A stretch of DNA of 64,000 nt from Gemmatimonadota bacterium (GTDB lineage Bacteria > Gemmatimonadota > Gemmatimonadetes > Gemmatimonadales > GWC2-71-9): positions 248,001 through 312,000 of the forward strand of contig JADJPD010000001.1 of NCBI GenBank assembly GCA_016713435.1, written 5' to 3'. The translations under genes and the position numbers were made by a program. Positions 9,455 to 17,773 of this stretch are shown piece after piece; position 1 is the first letter of the stretch; the number at the start of each line of letters is the position of its first letter. The notes below the pieces were generated by a model. The model was not told where the DNA came from. It did not search any database and saw only the letters and a program-made list of their open reading frames with translations.

Positions 9455-10357
9455 TCAAGAAAACTCGAGACAAGCCCCGGCCTGGTCATCGCGAAGACGA
9501 GTGAAGAAATCGTGGAGCGGTGTCAAGTCTTGACTTAGCGAAAAGTGCATGTCCACCTCCGCACTCCGGAACTGTTGCGCGAAATTGCGCACGCGGAGCG
9601 CAAACACACGCTCGTACAGCTTAGCTCGCAGCACCTGATCCGCACGACGTGCAGACAGCACATACCACGGAGCGGACGCAATCTGTGAGATCGTATCTGA
9701 GTACACCGGCAGGCCGTGGTGACTAATCCAGTCGACGACACGATCCTCAAAATCCCGTTTGCGGTTGATGCGTGGGGCAGCCGATACCACCGCCGCTAGC
9801 TCCACAAGATCGGTGGGCACCTTCGCACCAACCGCAGCACCCGTCAAATGCGGCACTCCCACAATTACGAATACATACGGGAGGTGTTCGTCCTGTTGCT
9901 TGTCGAGGGCACCCTTGATCTTGTACGTCGCAAGCGCGAAGCAATCCACCGACTGCAGGCCCACTAGGTCCGGCGCTCGGGAGAATTGACTCCCGTGAAA
10001 CTTGATGTTGAGGCGGTAGAGCGGGCGGGAAAGCGAGTCGCGAACGCGGAAATCGGTTCCACTTCGATCAGTCCTGTAGTCCTCGACAGAATACCCATGC
10101 GACCCGAGTGCCTTGCCAAACGCCTCCTCGAATACCGTCTCCGCCGCTCGCCCCAGGAGAAGCTGGCCGAGGTTTCGTGCTGCCCGCTGAAGATCCCCGT
10201 CCGGAAGGCTCCCAAGGTCAAAGCCGAGCAGATGAGCAACGACGTCGCCTGCCTCAGCTGCTGCTTTCAGTACAGCGGAGGTTGTCCCCAACTCCTTTCG
10301 GACCACCGCCAGAGACTCGCCCGCGCGAACCCTGAGCGCCGTGAGCCAGTCGAGCAC
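9455..10357 (-). CDS. Probable type II restriction endonuclease
   Basis: The gene follows a DNA methyltransferase gene by 58 bp on the same strand, the usual place of the cognate nuclease. The 300-residue protein has a helix with acidic residues (GRAAETVFEEAF, about 69-80) followed by D102 in SGTDFRV and N117-I-K119 in RLNIKFHG. That pattern fits a PD-(D/E)xK nuclease core in which Asn replaces the usual acidic residue before xK. I do not recognise the exact family or target site. The start is GTG at 10357; GGAG lies about 15 nt upstream. The nuclease call rests on context plus this motif. Confidence 0.55.
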   Translation of the reverse strand: MLDWLTALRVRAGESLAVVRKELGTTSAVLKAAAEAGDVVAHLLGFDLGSLPDGDLQRAARNLGQLLLGRAAETVFEEAFGKALGSHGYSVEDYRTDRSGTDFRVRDSLSRPLYRLNIKFHGSQFSRAPDLVGLQSVDCFALATYKIKGALDKQQDEHLPYVFVIVGVPHLTGAAVGAKVPTDLVELAAVVSAAPRINRKRDFEDRVVDWISHHGLPVYSDTISQIASAPWYVLSARRADQVLRAKLYERVFALRVRNFAQQFRSAEVDMHFSLSQDLTPLHDFFTRLRDDQAGACLEFS

Positions 10358-10415
10358 CCTCGGTTGCGCTACTCCTCGAAAATGAGCGTGGCGATGTCGA
10401 GAAACTGAGAGCCGT

Positions 10416-11375
10416 TCACGCGTTCGGATCCTCTTGCAGCGAGTCGAATCGCAAGCGAGAAGCGGTCAAGTAGTCTTGCTCCGCGTCGATCGCGAGCCAC
10501 CGCCGTCCGAGCGTTTCGGCCACTTTGCCGGTCGTGTTGCTGCCCGCGAAAGGATCCAGCACAACATCACCGGCATCAGTTAGCATTCGGATGTAGAACT
10601 CTGGAAGAGCTGCCGGGAACCTGGCCGGGTGAACTTTCAAGCCAGCTCGCCTGCAGGCCTTGAAATACTCCGAGTTGCTCTCGTTGTTGCCGCGCTCCAG
10701 CAGGTTGCTGGGAATCGCACCACCGCGGTCGCGCTGAAACTTTCCAGTGATGTTGTGTCCGCTAGGACGCACCTTGGCGCGATAGCCTCGTTCGATCAGC
10801 CGAAGCATGTCAGGGCTGTATGGAGTCAGCACCTTCTTGTTGTCTGCTTTCGGGGAAGAGCTGGGAGACAGCCACCAGATATACTCTACGGCGTCCTTGA
10901 TTCGCACACGACGAACGTTGACCCACTCTGCAGGCGCTGGCAGCTTCGCCGGGTTGTACCAGAAGCACTCTTGCGCCAAATGGAAGCCGACCTCGTCACA
11001 CAGGGCCACGAGAAGCTTGAAGTGATACAAGGATCGAGTCGGCTGACCGGGGTTGTAACTTCCACCAATGTTCAGAACGAATGAGCCCTGAGGCTTTAAT
11101 ACTCGCGCGATCTCTCGCGCAAATGGTAGAAACCAGGAAACGTACTCCCCCTTCTCTGCGTTGCCGTACTCCTTCTTGAAATGAAGGGCGTAGGGCGGCG
11201 AAGTGACAACCAAGTCTATCGCTTGGGATGGCATCGACCGCATCACGTCCAGCGAATCCCCGAGGTATGCAGCTCCCGCTGATGTGCTGTAGTAGGGGGA
11301 GCGCGGCACCAAGGCGGCAACGTGACGGATCGGCGCTTTGCGCCGACGCTTGGGAGATAACGACTTTCGAGGCAT
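10416..11375 (-). CDS. Site-specific DNA methyltransferase (beta class, probably N4-cytosine)
   Basis: Transfers methyl from S-adenosylmethionine to DNA. Motif IV TSPPY is at residues 58-62 and the SAM-binding motif DPFAGSNTTG at 274-283; this order (IV before I) defines the beta class. TSPPY rather than DPPY favours N4-cytosine over N6-adenine. The 319-residue length is typical of a type II enzyme. It lies upstream of the putative nuclease, so the host is modified first. The start ATG at 11375 is only 5 nt from an extended -10 box, suggesting a leaderless message. Recognition sequence cannot be told from sequence alone. Confidence 0.88.
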   Translation of the reverse strand: MPRKSLSPKRRRKAPIRHVAALVPRSPYYSTSAGAAYLGDSLDVMRSMPSQAIDLVVTSPPYALHFKKEYGNAEKGEYVSWFLPFAREIARVLKPQGSFVLNIGGSYNPGQPTRSLYHFKLLVALCDEVGFHLAQECFWYNPAKLPAPAEWVNVRRVRIKDAVEYIWWLSPSSSPKADNKKVLTPYSPDMLRLIERGYRAKVRPSGHNITGKFQRDRGGAIPSNLLERGNNESNSEYFKACRRAGLKVHPARFPAALPEFYIRMLTDAGDVVLDPFAGSNTTGKVAETLGRRWLAIDAEQDYLTASRLRFDSLQEDPNA

Positions 11376-11380
11376 GCGTT

Positions 11381-11389
11381 ACTATAGCA
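11381..11389 (-). promoter_or_regulatory. Extended -10 promoter of the methyltransferase gene
   Basis: TGC-TATAGT on the minus strand ends 5 nt before the ATG. No good -35 box is visible, which an extended -10 makes less necessary. Confidence 0.5.
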
Positions 11390-11552
11390 GCATACCAGTA
11401 GATTCGCATCCGCTCGTCAGCCCTCCTACTCGCCCTTGCCGCGATGCCTCTGACCTTTCCCCAGCTAAGCGGGCCAGTTTGCATCGGAGGGGCCCAACCC
11501 GTGGCGGGGCTCGCCGATCCTGCGATCCCGAGTGGTCGACAATCGGGGGAAA

Positions 11553-11586
11553 GGTCACGCCGGACGCCGCTCTCCGCGGCGTGACC
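11553..11586. other. Hairpin in the 316-bp gap between methyltransferase and nucleosidase-domain gene
   Basis: GGTCACGCC (11553-11561) pairs with GGCGTGACC (11578-11586). A competing inner stem, ACGCCGC (11564-11570) with GCGGCGT (11576-11582), shares the 3' arm, so two exclusive folds are possible. No gene is seen elsewhere in 11376-11691. Confidence 0.4.
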
Positions 11587-11691
11587 TGACCCTGCAACTG
11601 GAACAGAGAACCAAGGCTGGATAAGCGCATTGGGCCATCGGCCCACAACACGCTGGACGCCGTAGGGAGTAGTAGCAATATCACTCGATTG

Positions 11692-13752
11692 CTAAGCAAA
11701 GATCACATGACGCACCAACTCGATAGCGACCCGAGCGGCGTTGTAGGAGGAAGCGTACTTGCACCGATCGTCCTTTTCTATGTCAGCGTGGTCGCTGATT
11801 CCCCGTACCACAGCGATACCCTGAGTCGGATTCCGTGAGCGGAGACCGGATTGATGGAATGCATGCCAGAACCCAAACGCCTCCGTCTCAACCGCCAAGA
11901 TCTTGTCACTGAACTCACGAAGCCACTTACGCACATCTGCGTCTCCATCAGCGAGAACAGCCTCACCAGCGGCCAGCCCCCCCTTATGGGCGCGGAACAT
12001 GGCATCACCACTAGGGCCGCGGCCGGCGAACGACGCCGGCTCCGAACGCCGCTCCTTAAACATGCGATTGATAGCTTGAAGAACCGCAGCCTCCATCGGG
12101 AAAGCTGATCCCCGGTGTAGAACGCCCTCCTGCGTGATCTTTCGGCGATCGTAGCCGATCACCTGATCTGCGACAATGACATCGCACAGATTCACTTTAG
12201 GGGAGATACCACCAGCGGTTCCGAGCAAGATAACAAACTCGGGCTGCCATTCAGCCACTAGATCATCATAGAGTGGCACAATCTGACTGTTTCCTTGATC
12301 GATCGACTGTGCCGCTACTACACGCCGCTGCTTCCCTCCTTCAACCGTCACGTCCACCAACTCAAACTCCCGGATACAGCGCACCCCCCTGGCCTTCTCC
12401 ACCTTCCCACACTCCCGAAGCACCTCACTCGCCGCACTGGCCTCTTCGGCGAGGATCGTGATAATCCCCACGTCCGCTTTCCGCATGCTCCGCGCTGCGG
12501 TTCCCATGCTCGCCCCCCGAATCGTGAACTCCTGAGTAACTACCGTGGTCTCTCTCTCATGACCGACACGCAGATGCTGGGGCTCTCCCACTTCTACACT
12601 AACCCCGATCGCGGCGCGCAGCATCGCTTCCTGGATGCCAGGTTCCGGGGTTGCGCCGTACTCTCGTGCCACAATCACACGCGACCGCTGGTTCGTCACA
12701 TCCACGCTCGCGACCACGCCCGCGGCCACGGGCAGAAGGCCAACAGCAACCGCGTTCGTCGTATCAGAGCGCCTGATTACCTGCGATGGGCTACTCAGAT
12801 CTGCGAATAGGTACGCTCTTACTGTTGCAAGGCCTGCGCTCTCCGCGCTCACTTTGACAAGCCACGCTGCCAACCAGTCGCGCGCCTCCTTCCCCTTTCC
12901 GGCAAACCACAAGCCCGCATGCGGCGTCAGGCACAGCGAGGGGCACATTTCAAGGCGCGTATCGGCCCGGCTCGCCATCGCCGCCCTTCTAATGTCAGCA
13001 AAGCTGCCTTCGACCCAGTTCAGCGCTGCGGCGGTACTGACCCCCTCGCCGGACACCTCAATGTACGCCACCTGATCGTATACATGCACCTGAGCAGGCA
13101 CCCCGTAGTCGCGCACCTTGACGTCCACCTCAGCCAAGAGGCGTTCTCCCTCCCGGCAATGGCGCCGGACATCATTGATGCCCGATTGCGTTGCACGCAG
13201 TGCAGTATCATCGCCAGCTTGCCACAGTTCTCTCATGCGCTCAACGATCCGACCGGCACGCTCACCACTCGTGATACCAGCGGCCTTCAACTCTGCCGCT
13301 AACTGCTCCGCTTCGAGCATCGCGGCGCCAACTTCGGGCGGCGGCTCTACTCGGACACGGTCATCGAGCGCGCGCAGACCAACCTCAATCAATCGCCAGG
13401 ACAGATTCACCTCAAGCAGCCACTTGGCAAGCGCCTGTATTAGCCTGCGCACCTCATCCGATTGCGCACCTTCCGCACCGAACTCGGGGCCGAGCCAATA
13501 GGATTTCCACTCTTCTTGGTATACATCGTCGGTGAGCTGCGCCGTGACCCTATCGATAATCCCCTGAGCTTCCCGCGCTACATACGACTTCACCTTCCGG
13601 CGGCCACTGTTCAGGGCCGTGAACAAGTGACCCTGGCGCAAGGCCGCGGCACGGTCAGCAAACCCGATCCCCGCTCCAAGGTGGCCACAATACGGTTGAT
13701 CGTCACCTCGTAGCCGCGCTGCACGATGTCGACTTCCGCTGCCAAGGCACAT
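11692..13752 (-). CDS. C-terminal segment of large interrupted gene: MTA/SAH-nucleosidase-like domain
   Basis: This is the longest intact frame of the interrupted island gene. The first 35 or so residues are shadow sequence; real coding starts near FADRAAALRQGH (about 13663). Residues about 35-420 are an unrecognised mostly helical region with a beta stretch near 215. From about 425 to the end is a nucleoside-phosphorylase/MTA-SAH-nucleosidase fold: VGIITILAEEA, LLGTAGGISP (about 510-518), GLAAGEAVLAD, AVETEAFGFW (about 621-630) and GISDHAD with the expected catalytic Asp. All catalytic motifs are present. Such domains split N-glycosidic bonds and occur as effectors in conflict systems. Segments upstream (13611-15734) belong to the same gene if three single-base indels are repaired. 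Confidence 0.75.
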   Translation of the reverse strand: MCLGSGSRHRAARLRGDDQPYCGHLGAGIGFADRAAALRQGHLFTALNSGRRKVKSYVAREAQGIIDRVTAQLTDDVYQEEWKSYWLGPEFGAEGAQSDEVRRLIQALAKWLLEVNLSWRLIEVGLRALDDRVRVEPPPEVGAAMLEAEQLAAELKAAGITSGERAGRIVERMRELWQAGDDTALRATQSGINDVRRHCREGERLLAEVDVKVRDYGVPAQVHVYDQVAYIEVSGEGVSTAAALNWVEGSFADIRRAAMASRADTRLEMCPSLCLTPHAGLWFAGKGKEARDWLAAWLVKVSAESAGLATVRAYLFADLSSPSQVIRRSDTTNAVAVGLLPVAAGVVASVDVTNQRSRVIVAREYGATPEPGIQEAMLRAAIGVSVEVGEPQHLRVGHERETTVVTQEFTIRGASMGTAARSMRKADVGIITILAEEASAASEVLRECGKVEKARGVRCIREFELVDVTVEGGKQRRVVAAQSIDQGNSQIVPLYDDLVAEWQPEFVILLGTAGGISPKVNLCDVIVADQVIGYDRRKITQEGVLHRGSAFPMEAAVLQAINRMFKERRSEPASFAGRGPSGDAMFRAHKGGLAAGEAVLADGDADVRKWLREFSDKILAVETEAFGFWHAFHQSGLRSRNPTQGIAVVRGISDHADIEKDDRCKYASSYNAARVAIELVRHVIFA

Positions 13753-14330
13753 GCAACCTCACCTGGGAGCGAGCACGAGGCGACGTAGGTGAGGTCATCT
13801 ACGGTCAACATCTGGTCGTTGCCGCTCTTCTTCAGAGCCATGCCAAATACCGCACCGAACCGTCGCGCAAAGCCTTCGGCTGTGGCACCGAGGGGGGCCT
13901 CGGGCACTTTGAGAACTTGGTAACCAGGCACTCCCTTACTCTTGTGCAGCACGCCTTCCTTGCGCAGCAGCTTCGCTACCCCCACGCCGGGCACAAAGCG
14001 GAAAAGCGACCTGCCAGCCACGCTTACTTTCCCTGAATCTTGGTAACTGGTAGGCTTCGGAGCCACTACATTGAGGACCGCACCATGCAGGCTGTAGCGC
14101 ACGCCGACTACTCCCTCACCTCCGATCCGCCCGCTCCAAGGATTCAGTATCTGCTTTCGCACTCCGATCCGAACGAACAACACCAGCAACTTTTCTACTA
14201 GCACATTGGGCAAAGCCCCTTCGCCGGTTACTTCGACGATCTTGCGCAGCACCATGGCGAAAAGGCGTCGCTCCGCTTTTGCCAAAGGGGATGTCCTCTC
14301 CATGCCGATACGCGCGGTAAACCACGCCAT
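13611..14330 (-). CDS. Third segment of the large interrupted island gene (unknown domain)
   Basis: Coding-like from about 14278 (KAERRLFAMVLRKIVEV) to about 13663 (INRIVATLERGSG); the first 17 and last 18 residues are frame shadows. No known domain is recognised; the segment is an alpha/beta region with a basic stretch around FVRIGVRKQILNPWSG. It joins the preceding segment if one base is removed from TTTT at 14277-14280, and the following one if a base is added near 13660-13665. Confidence 0.55.
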   Translation of the reverse strand: MAWFTARIGMERTSPLAKAERRLFAMVLRKIVEVTGEGALPNVLVEKLLVLFVRIGVRKQILNPWSGRIGGEGVVGVRYSLHGAVLNVVAPKPTSYQDSGKVSVAGRSLFRFVPGVGVAKLLRKEGVLHKSKGVPGYQVLKVPEAPLGATAEGFARRFGAVFGMALKKSGNDQMLTVDDLTYVASCSLPGEVACALAAEVDIVQRGYEVTINRIVATLERGSGLLTVPRPCARVTCSRP

Positions 14331-15369
14331 CCCGACAGACAGTAATGGGGACTACGAAACCGCGATCGATCGCCAGATCAAGGAAGTGCGACAGGGCCTC
14401 TTGCTGATCACCTCGGTAGTTGGCGAGTGACTCTCTCAACTCCTCAACCGAGTAGCCCGTCCCAAGGCGACTCATCAAAGTGGTATAGCGTGCATCCTTC
14501 AGCACACCCACGCCCTGCTCCCTGACCAAACGCCGGGCCGGCAGTTCTTTCTGCTCATGCAGATCCAAGAAGGCGTCGGTCAATGCCTCTTGAACGTCCC
14601 ACAAGTCCGATCTACCGGTTACGGGCGCCAACGTCCGCAAACGCGGCGTAACCTTAGACATTGTCCCGATGTCCGAGTTAGCAAAGGCGGCAAGAGCGCT
14701 CTCAGCTATCGCACGGACGTCGGCGGTCGTATCAGGGTGGAAGAGACATGATGCTGTCGCGGCATCGTGAATCGCAGGAGACTCATCGTCTAGGTAGTCC
14801 GAAGCGGCGCTCAGCCACAAGCCCGCGAGACGAGCCGCCGCGACGTACTGCATAACACGTACACGTGACTCTGGCGTGACGAACAATGACTCATCGATCA
14901 GCCCAGTGGTGCGAGTGGCGTGAGTGAACGCTTCGAATAAACGCCCTACATCGTCCTCCCTAAGAGCGCGGAATGCCACGATCGGCAACAGCGACCATCG
15001 CATTGCTCCGCCTGACGCCGGCCACTGCCGACCATACAGGCGGAGTTTCGTTAGCCCAAACAGAGACGCATCACAGCCGAGGGAAGCGCTGAAACGCAGC
15101 AATTGCGATGGACTAGGAGAGAGGGACAACGACCGCACGCCGTGGTGCTGCTGAAGGGCGCTGCTGGCATCCAGGGTCTTCCATCCAGGGCTAACGGCGA
15201 GCATGCCCGCGCCGCCGCGCTTGGACTGAAAACCCTTGTACAGCGGATAGTCCATAGCGTATGGACGCGGCACGACAGAAAGCCCATCCACGATAGCAGC
15301 GCAATACGCAATCGCCTCACCATCTGCGAGGCTCAGGAAGGGAAAATCCGGCCTAGCGAGATCTGGCAC
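14116..15369 (-). CDS. Second segment of the large interrupted island gene
   Basis: Real coding runs from upstream of 15369 (VACVDKDWWVPDLARPDF continues back into the phosphoribosyltransferase frame) to about 14278 (GEDIPFGK). The first 60 residues complete the phosphoribosyltransferase-like domain; the remaining 300 are mostly helical and unrecognised. The last 55 residues of the written frame are Arg-rich shadow. Lower GC than neighbouring chromosomal genes. Confidence 0.55.
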   Translation of the reverse strand: MPDLARPDFPFLSLADGEAIAYCAAIVDGLSVVPRPYAMDYPLYKGFQSKRGGAGMLAVSPGWKTLDASSALQQHHGVRSLSLSPSPSQLLRFSASLGCDASLFGLTKLRLYGRQWPASGGAMRWSLLPIVAFRALREDDVGRLFEAFTHATRTTGLIDESLFVTPESRVRVMQYVAAARLAGLWLSAASDYLDDESPAIHDAATASCLFHPDTTADVRAIAESALAAFANSDIGTMSKVTPRLRTLAPVTGRSDLWDVQEALTDAFLDLHEQKELPARRLVREQGVGVLKDARYTTLMSRLGTGYSVEELRESLANYRGDQQEALSHFLDLAIDRGFVVPITVCRDGVVYRAYRHGEDIPFGKSGATPFRHGAAQDRRSNRRRGFAQCASRKVAGVVRSDRSAKADTESLERADRR

Positions 15370-15392
15370 CCACCAGTCCTTGTCGACGCAGG

Positions 15393-15734
15393 CTACCAGA
15401 GTCTCGACGCGTGCGGCACCTGCGCGCTCAATTTGAGCCTAACGGCATGCAGCGTCGTGCCAGTGATCAGTGCGTCGTCTACCACTAGAACGCGCTTGCC
15501 TCGGACCCACGAATCAGCCATGTCAAGCAGGCGATCCGACACCAATGGGGCGTTCAGGCGCGTAAGCTCTAGTTCCTGAAGGGTCTGGACCAAGCAGGTG
15601 GCCTTTCTAGCCATCGTCAGAATTACATCCGGCACCTGCCCACTAAGAAGGGAGCCGAAGTCGCAGACCTGCTGGCGTCGTGAATCGCTGAAACACGAAA
15701 GAAAGGACTGCCTAGCATCGTCACGAACGTCCAT
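15393..15734 (-). CDS. N-terminal segment of the large interrupted gene: phosphoribosyltransferase-like domain
   Basis: KRVLVVDDALITGTTLHAV (about residues 79-97) is the PRPP-binding motif of type I phosphoribosyltransferases: two acidic residues, then TGTT. As written the frame stops at 15393; adding one base near 15432-15434 continues it as RAGAARVETLVAC. Repairing all three indels down to 11692 gives one uninterrupted frame of 1,348 codons. The true N-terminus probably lies upstream: another frame from about 15940 to 15740 reads protein-like (QLSAVDATALGVNPSWFGSH) and would need further correction. A similar module, named PRTase-CE in surveys of conflict systems, may be related; this is inference. 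Confidence 0.6.
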   Translation of the reverse strand: MDVRDDARQSFLSCFSDSRRQQVCDFGSLLSGQVPDVILTMARKATCLVQTLQELELTRLNAPLVSDRLLDMADSWVRGKRVLVVDDALITGTTLHAVRLKLSAQVPHASRLW

Positions 15735-15899
15735 GCCAAGCCTCCAACAACGTGATGTGAGAGCCGAACCACGAAGGGTTGACCCCTAGAGCAGTAGCAT
15801 CGACTGCCGAGAGCTGCTGCATAGGCAACAAGCAGTTCAATGTCGTCGAAAGCGCGTCGATTACGAACTGCGATCGCCGGCAGGCCCCTTTCAGCAAGC

Positions 15900-16352
15900 T
15901 CAGCCACGGATCGCGGCAACGCGCCACATCGGCCTCGACTCGTCCCCGATTGGCTCCCCACCTTCGTCCGCAGCCGCCGCCACACTCCGCATGATCCCAG
16001 GCAACTCCTCCGCCCACGCCGCCACCGCCCGGTAGACCAGCGCCCGCTCGAGCGCCGGCGTGAGCGTCACCACCGTCACCGTGTGCACCTGCCCCGCGTG
16101 GACCCGGGCCTCGGCGACGCGGCGGTTGAAGACTGCGCGCTCCTCGATGTCGTTGATGCGGCCCGTGAAGGCGAAGGCGAGTCCTAGATCCCCCTCATCG
16201 AACGGTGGGCCGTCAAGGAACCTCGGGGGCCAGCTAGTCAGCCTCTCCACGTTTCCAGGCTCCCAGGGACGGACGGGGTCCTGCGAGAGGTTGTCCGACA
16301 GCTCCGAGATCCTCGCAGCCCCCGCCATTCGATGGGGCCGGCCCCAGTCGCG
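15900..16352 (-). pseudogene. Decayed copy of the unknown gene at 17774-18271
   Basis: The frame shares long runs with the intact copy, for example AFTGRINDIEERAVFNRRV and YRAVAAWAEEL, then GIMRSVAA. Its N-terminal half is diverged and partly deleted, no start codon corresponds to the intact copy, and the C-terminal end differs after about 15945. The surviving part of the alignment begins near RDW at 16352. It marks the right edge of the low-GC island, and the interrupted island gene may start inside it. Confidence 0.65.
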
Positions 16353-16539
16353 CTCTAGGCTCCCGTTAGACTTACTGCCGTTCCGAGACCTGCGCCAGCC
16401 TGACGAATTCAGGGGATGACCCGACCCGGCTGGAGCCGCCGGGACCGCCCCCGATCACCGCTAATGCTCCGTCTCCCACTGAGCCAGCGCTTGCCGCTTC
16501 CCCGCAGCTGCGTCGCCTTGCCCCGTCGAGGCCCCGGCG

Positions 16540-16545
16540 TAGCTT
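16540..16545 (+). promoter_or_regulatory. -10 box of the dipeptidase gene
   Basis: TAGCTT lies 7 nt before the ATG at 16553, with only C residues between. No ribosome site is present, which fits a leaderless message. Confidence 0.4.
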
Positions 16546-16552
16546 CCCCCCC

Positions 16553-17770
16553 ATGTCCTCACTCCCCGCCCGCCTCACCGCACTAGCGCTCCTCGCCCTG
16601 CTCACCCCCGCCTGCAGCGGCCCCCAGCCCGCCCGCAGCGCCGCCCAGCCGCCCCCCACCCCCTTCGTCATCGACGGCCACAACGACCTCCTGATCCACT
16701 TCACCACCGACAGCCAGCGCGCCTATCTCGGCCCCGATGGGTACGACATCGGCCAGCGCACCACCGGCCAGGTGGACCTCCCCCGGCTCCGCGCCGGCCA
16801 GGTGGGGGCCGCGATCTTCACCGTGGGGGTGCTCGACACCGTGGACCGCATCCGAGGGGTCCAGGCCGTCACCCACCTGTTCCGGGAGATCGCCGCCCGC
16901 CACCCGGAGGCGCTCGCCGTCGTGGAGGACAGCGCGTCGCTGGTCCAGGTGGCCGGCCAGGGGCGCGTGGCGGCGCTGTTCGGGGTCGAGGGGGCGGAGG
17001 AGCTCGGCGGGTCGCGCGAGGTGCTCCGGGCGGCCCACGCCGCCGGGGTGCGGTCCGTCGGGCTCACGTGGATGCACACCAACGCCCTGGGGGATGCGAG
17101 CACCGACAGCGCGCGCTGGCAGGGGCTCTCGCCCGCCGGGGAGGCGTTCGTCCGCGAGCTCAACCGGCTCGGCATGCTGGTGGACCTCTCCCACGCGAGC
17201 GACAGCACGGCCATGGACGCCCTCGCCATCTCGCGCGCGCCGGTCATCCTCTCCCACTCCTCCGCGCGCGCCCTCTGCCCCGCCCCGCGGAACGTGCCCG
17301 ATGCGCTGCTCCAGGCCGTGGCCCTGAACGGCGGTGTGGTGATGGTGAACTTCGTCCCCTACTTCACCTCGCCCACGCACTACACCTGGTATGAGGAGGG
17401 CGAGGCGCGCTGGGCCGAGTTCCAGGCCGCGCACCCCACCGGCGACTCGGCCAGGGTGCTCATGGCGGCCTGGGAGAAGGCCCACCCGGAGCCGCCGGTG
17501 ACCCTGGCCGAGGTGGCCGACCACGTGGAGCACGTGCGCCGGGTAGCCGGCATCGACCACGTGGGGATCGGCAGCGACTTCGACGGGATGTACTCCAAGA
17601 TCCCGGGGCTCGAGGACGCGTCGCGCTTTCCCGCCCTGCTGGCGGAACTGGCGCGGCGGGGCTGGAGCGACGAGGAGCTGGCCAAGGTGGCGCGCGGGAA
17701 CTTCCTGCGGGTGCTGGGGGCGGTGGAACGGGCCGCGGAGGGGGGACGCGGCGGCAACCGGCCCCAGTAA
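16553..17770 (+). CDS. Membrane dipeptidase (peptidase M19), lipoprotein
   Basis: A zinc-dependent renal-dipeptidase-type enzyme that hydrolyses dipeptides, often with D-residues. The signal peptide ends with lipobox TPACSG, so it should be anchored at the cell surface or periplasm. The metal ligands are visible: DGHND (about 42-46), the bridging Glu in GVEGAEEL, VDLSHAS, ILSHSSAR and GIGSDFDG. Length 405 is normal. Start at 16553 is set by the signal peptide. It sits between two copies of an unknown gene and points away from the island. Confidence 0.92.
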   Translation: MSSLPARLTALALLALLTPACSGPQPARSAAQPPPTPFVIDGHNDLLIHFTTDSQRAYLGPDGYDIGQRTTGQVDLPRLRAGQVGAAIFTVGVLDTVDRIRGVQAVTHLFREIAARHPEALAVVEDSASLVQVAGQGRVAALFGVEGAEELGGSREVLRAAHAAGVRSVGLTWMHTNALGDASTDSARWQGLSPAGEAFVRELNRLGMLVDLSHASDSTAMDALAISRAPVILSHSSARALCPAPRNVPDALLQAVALNGGVVMVNFVPYFTSPTHYTWYEEGEARWAEFQAAHPTGDSARVLMAAWEKAHPEPPVTLAEVADHVEHVRRVAGIDHVGIGSDFDGMYSKIPGLEDASRFPALLAELARRGWSDEELAKVARGNFLRVLGAVERAAEGGRGGNRPQ

Positions 17771-17773
17771 GCG

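Noticed and set aside
7985..16000. CRISPR array or retron in the island
   Set aside because: No regular spaced repeats and no reverse transcriptase are present; the deoxyribosyltransferase-like gene alone is not evidence of a retron.
15721..16017. Separate small gene upstream of the phosphoribosyltransferase segment
   Set aside because: Its first part is read out of frame through the decayed duplicate; the protein-like end more likely belongs to the large interrupted gene.
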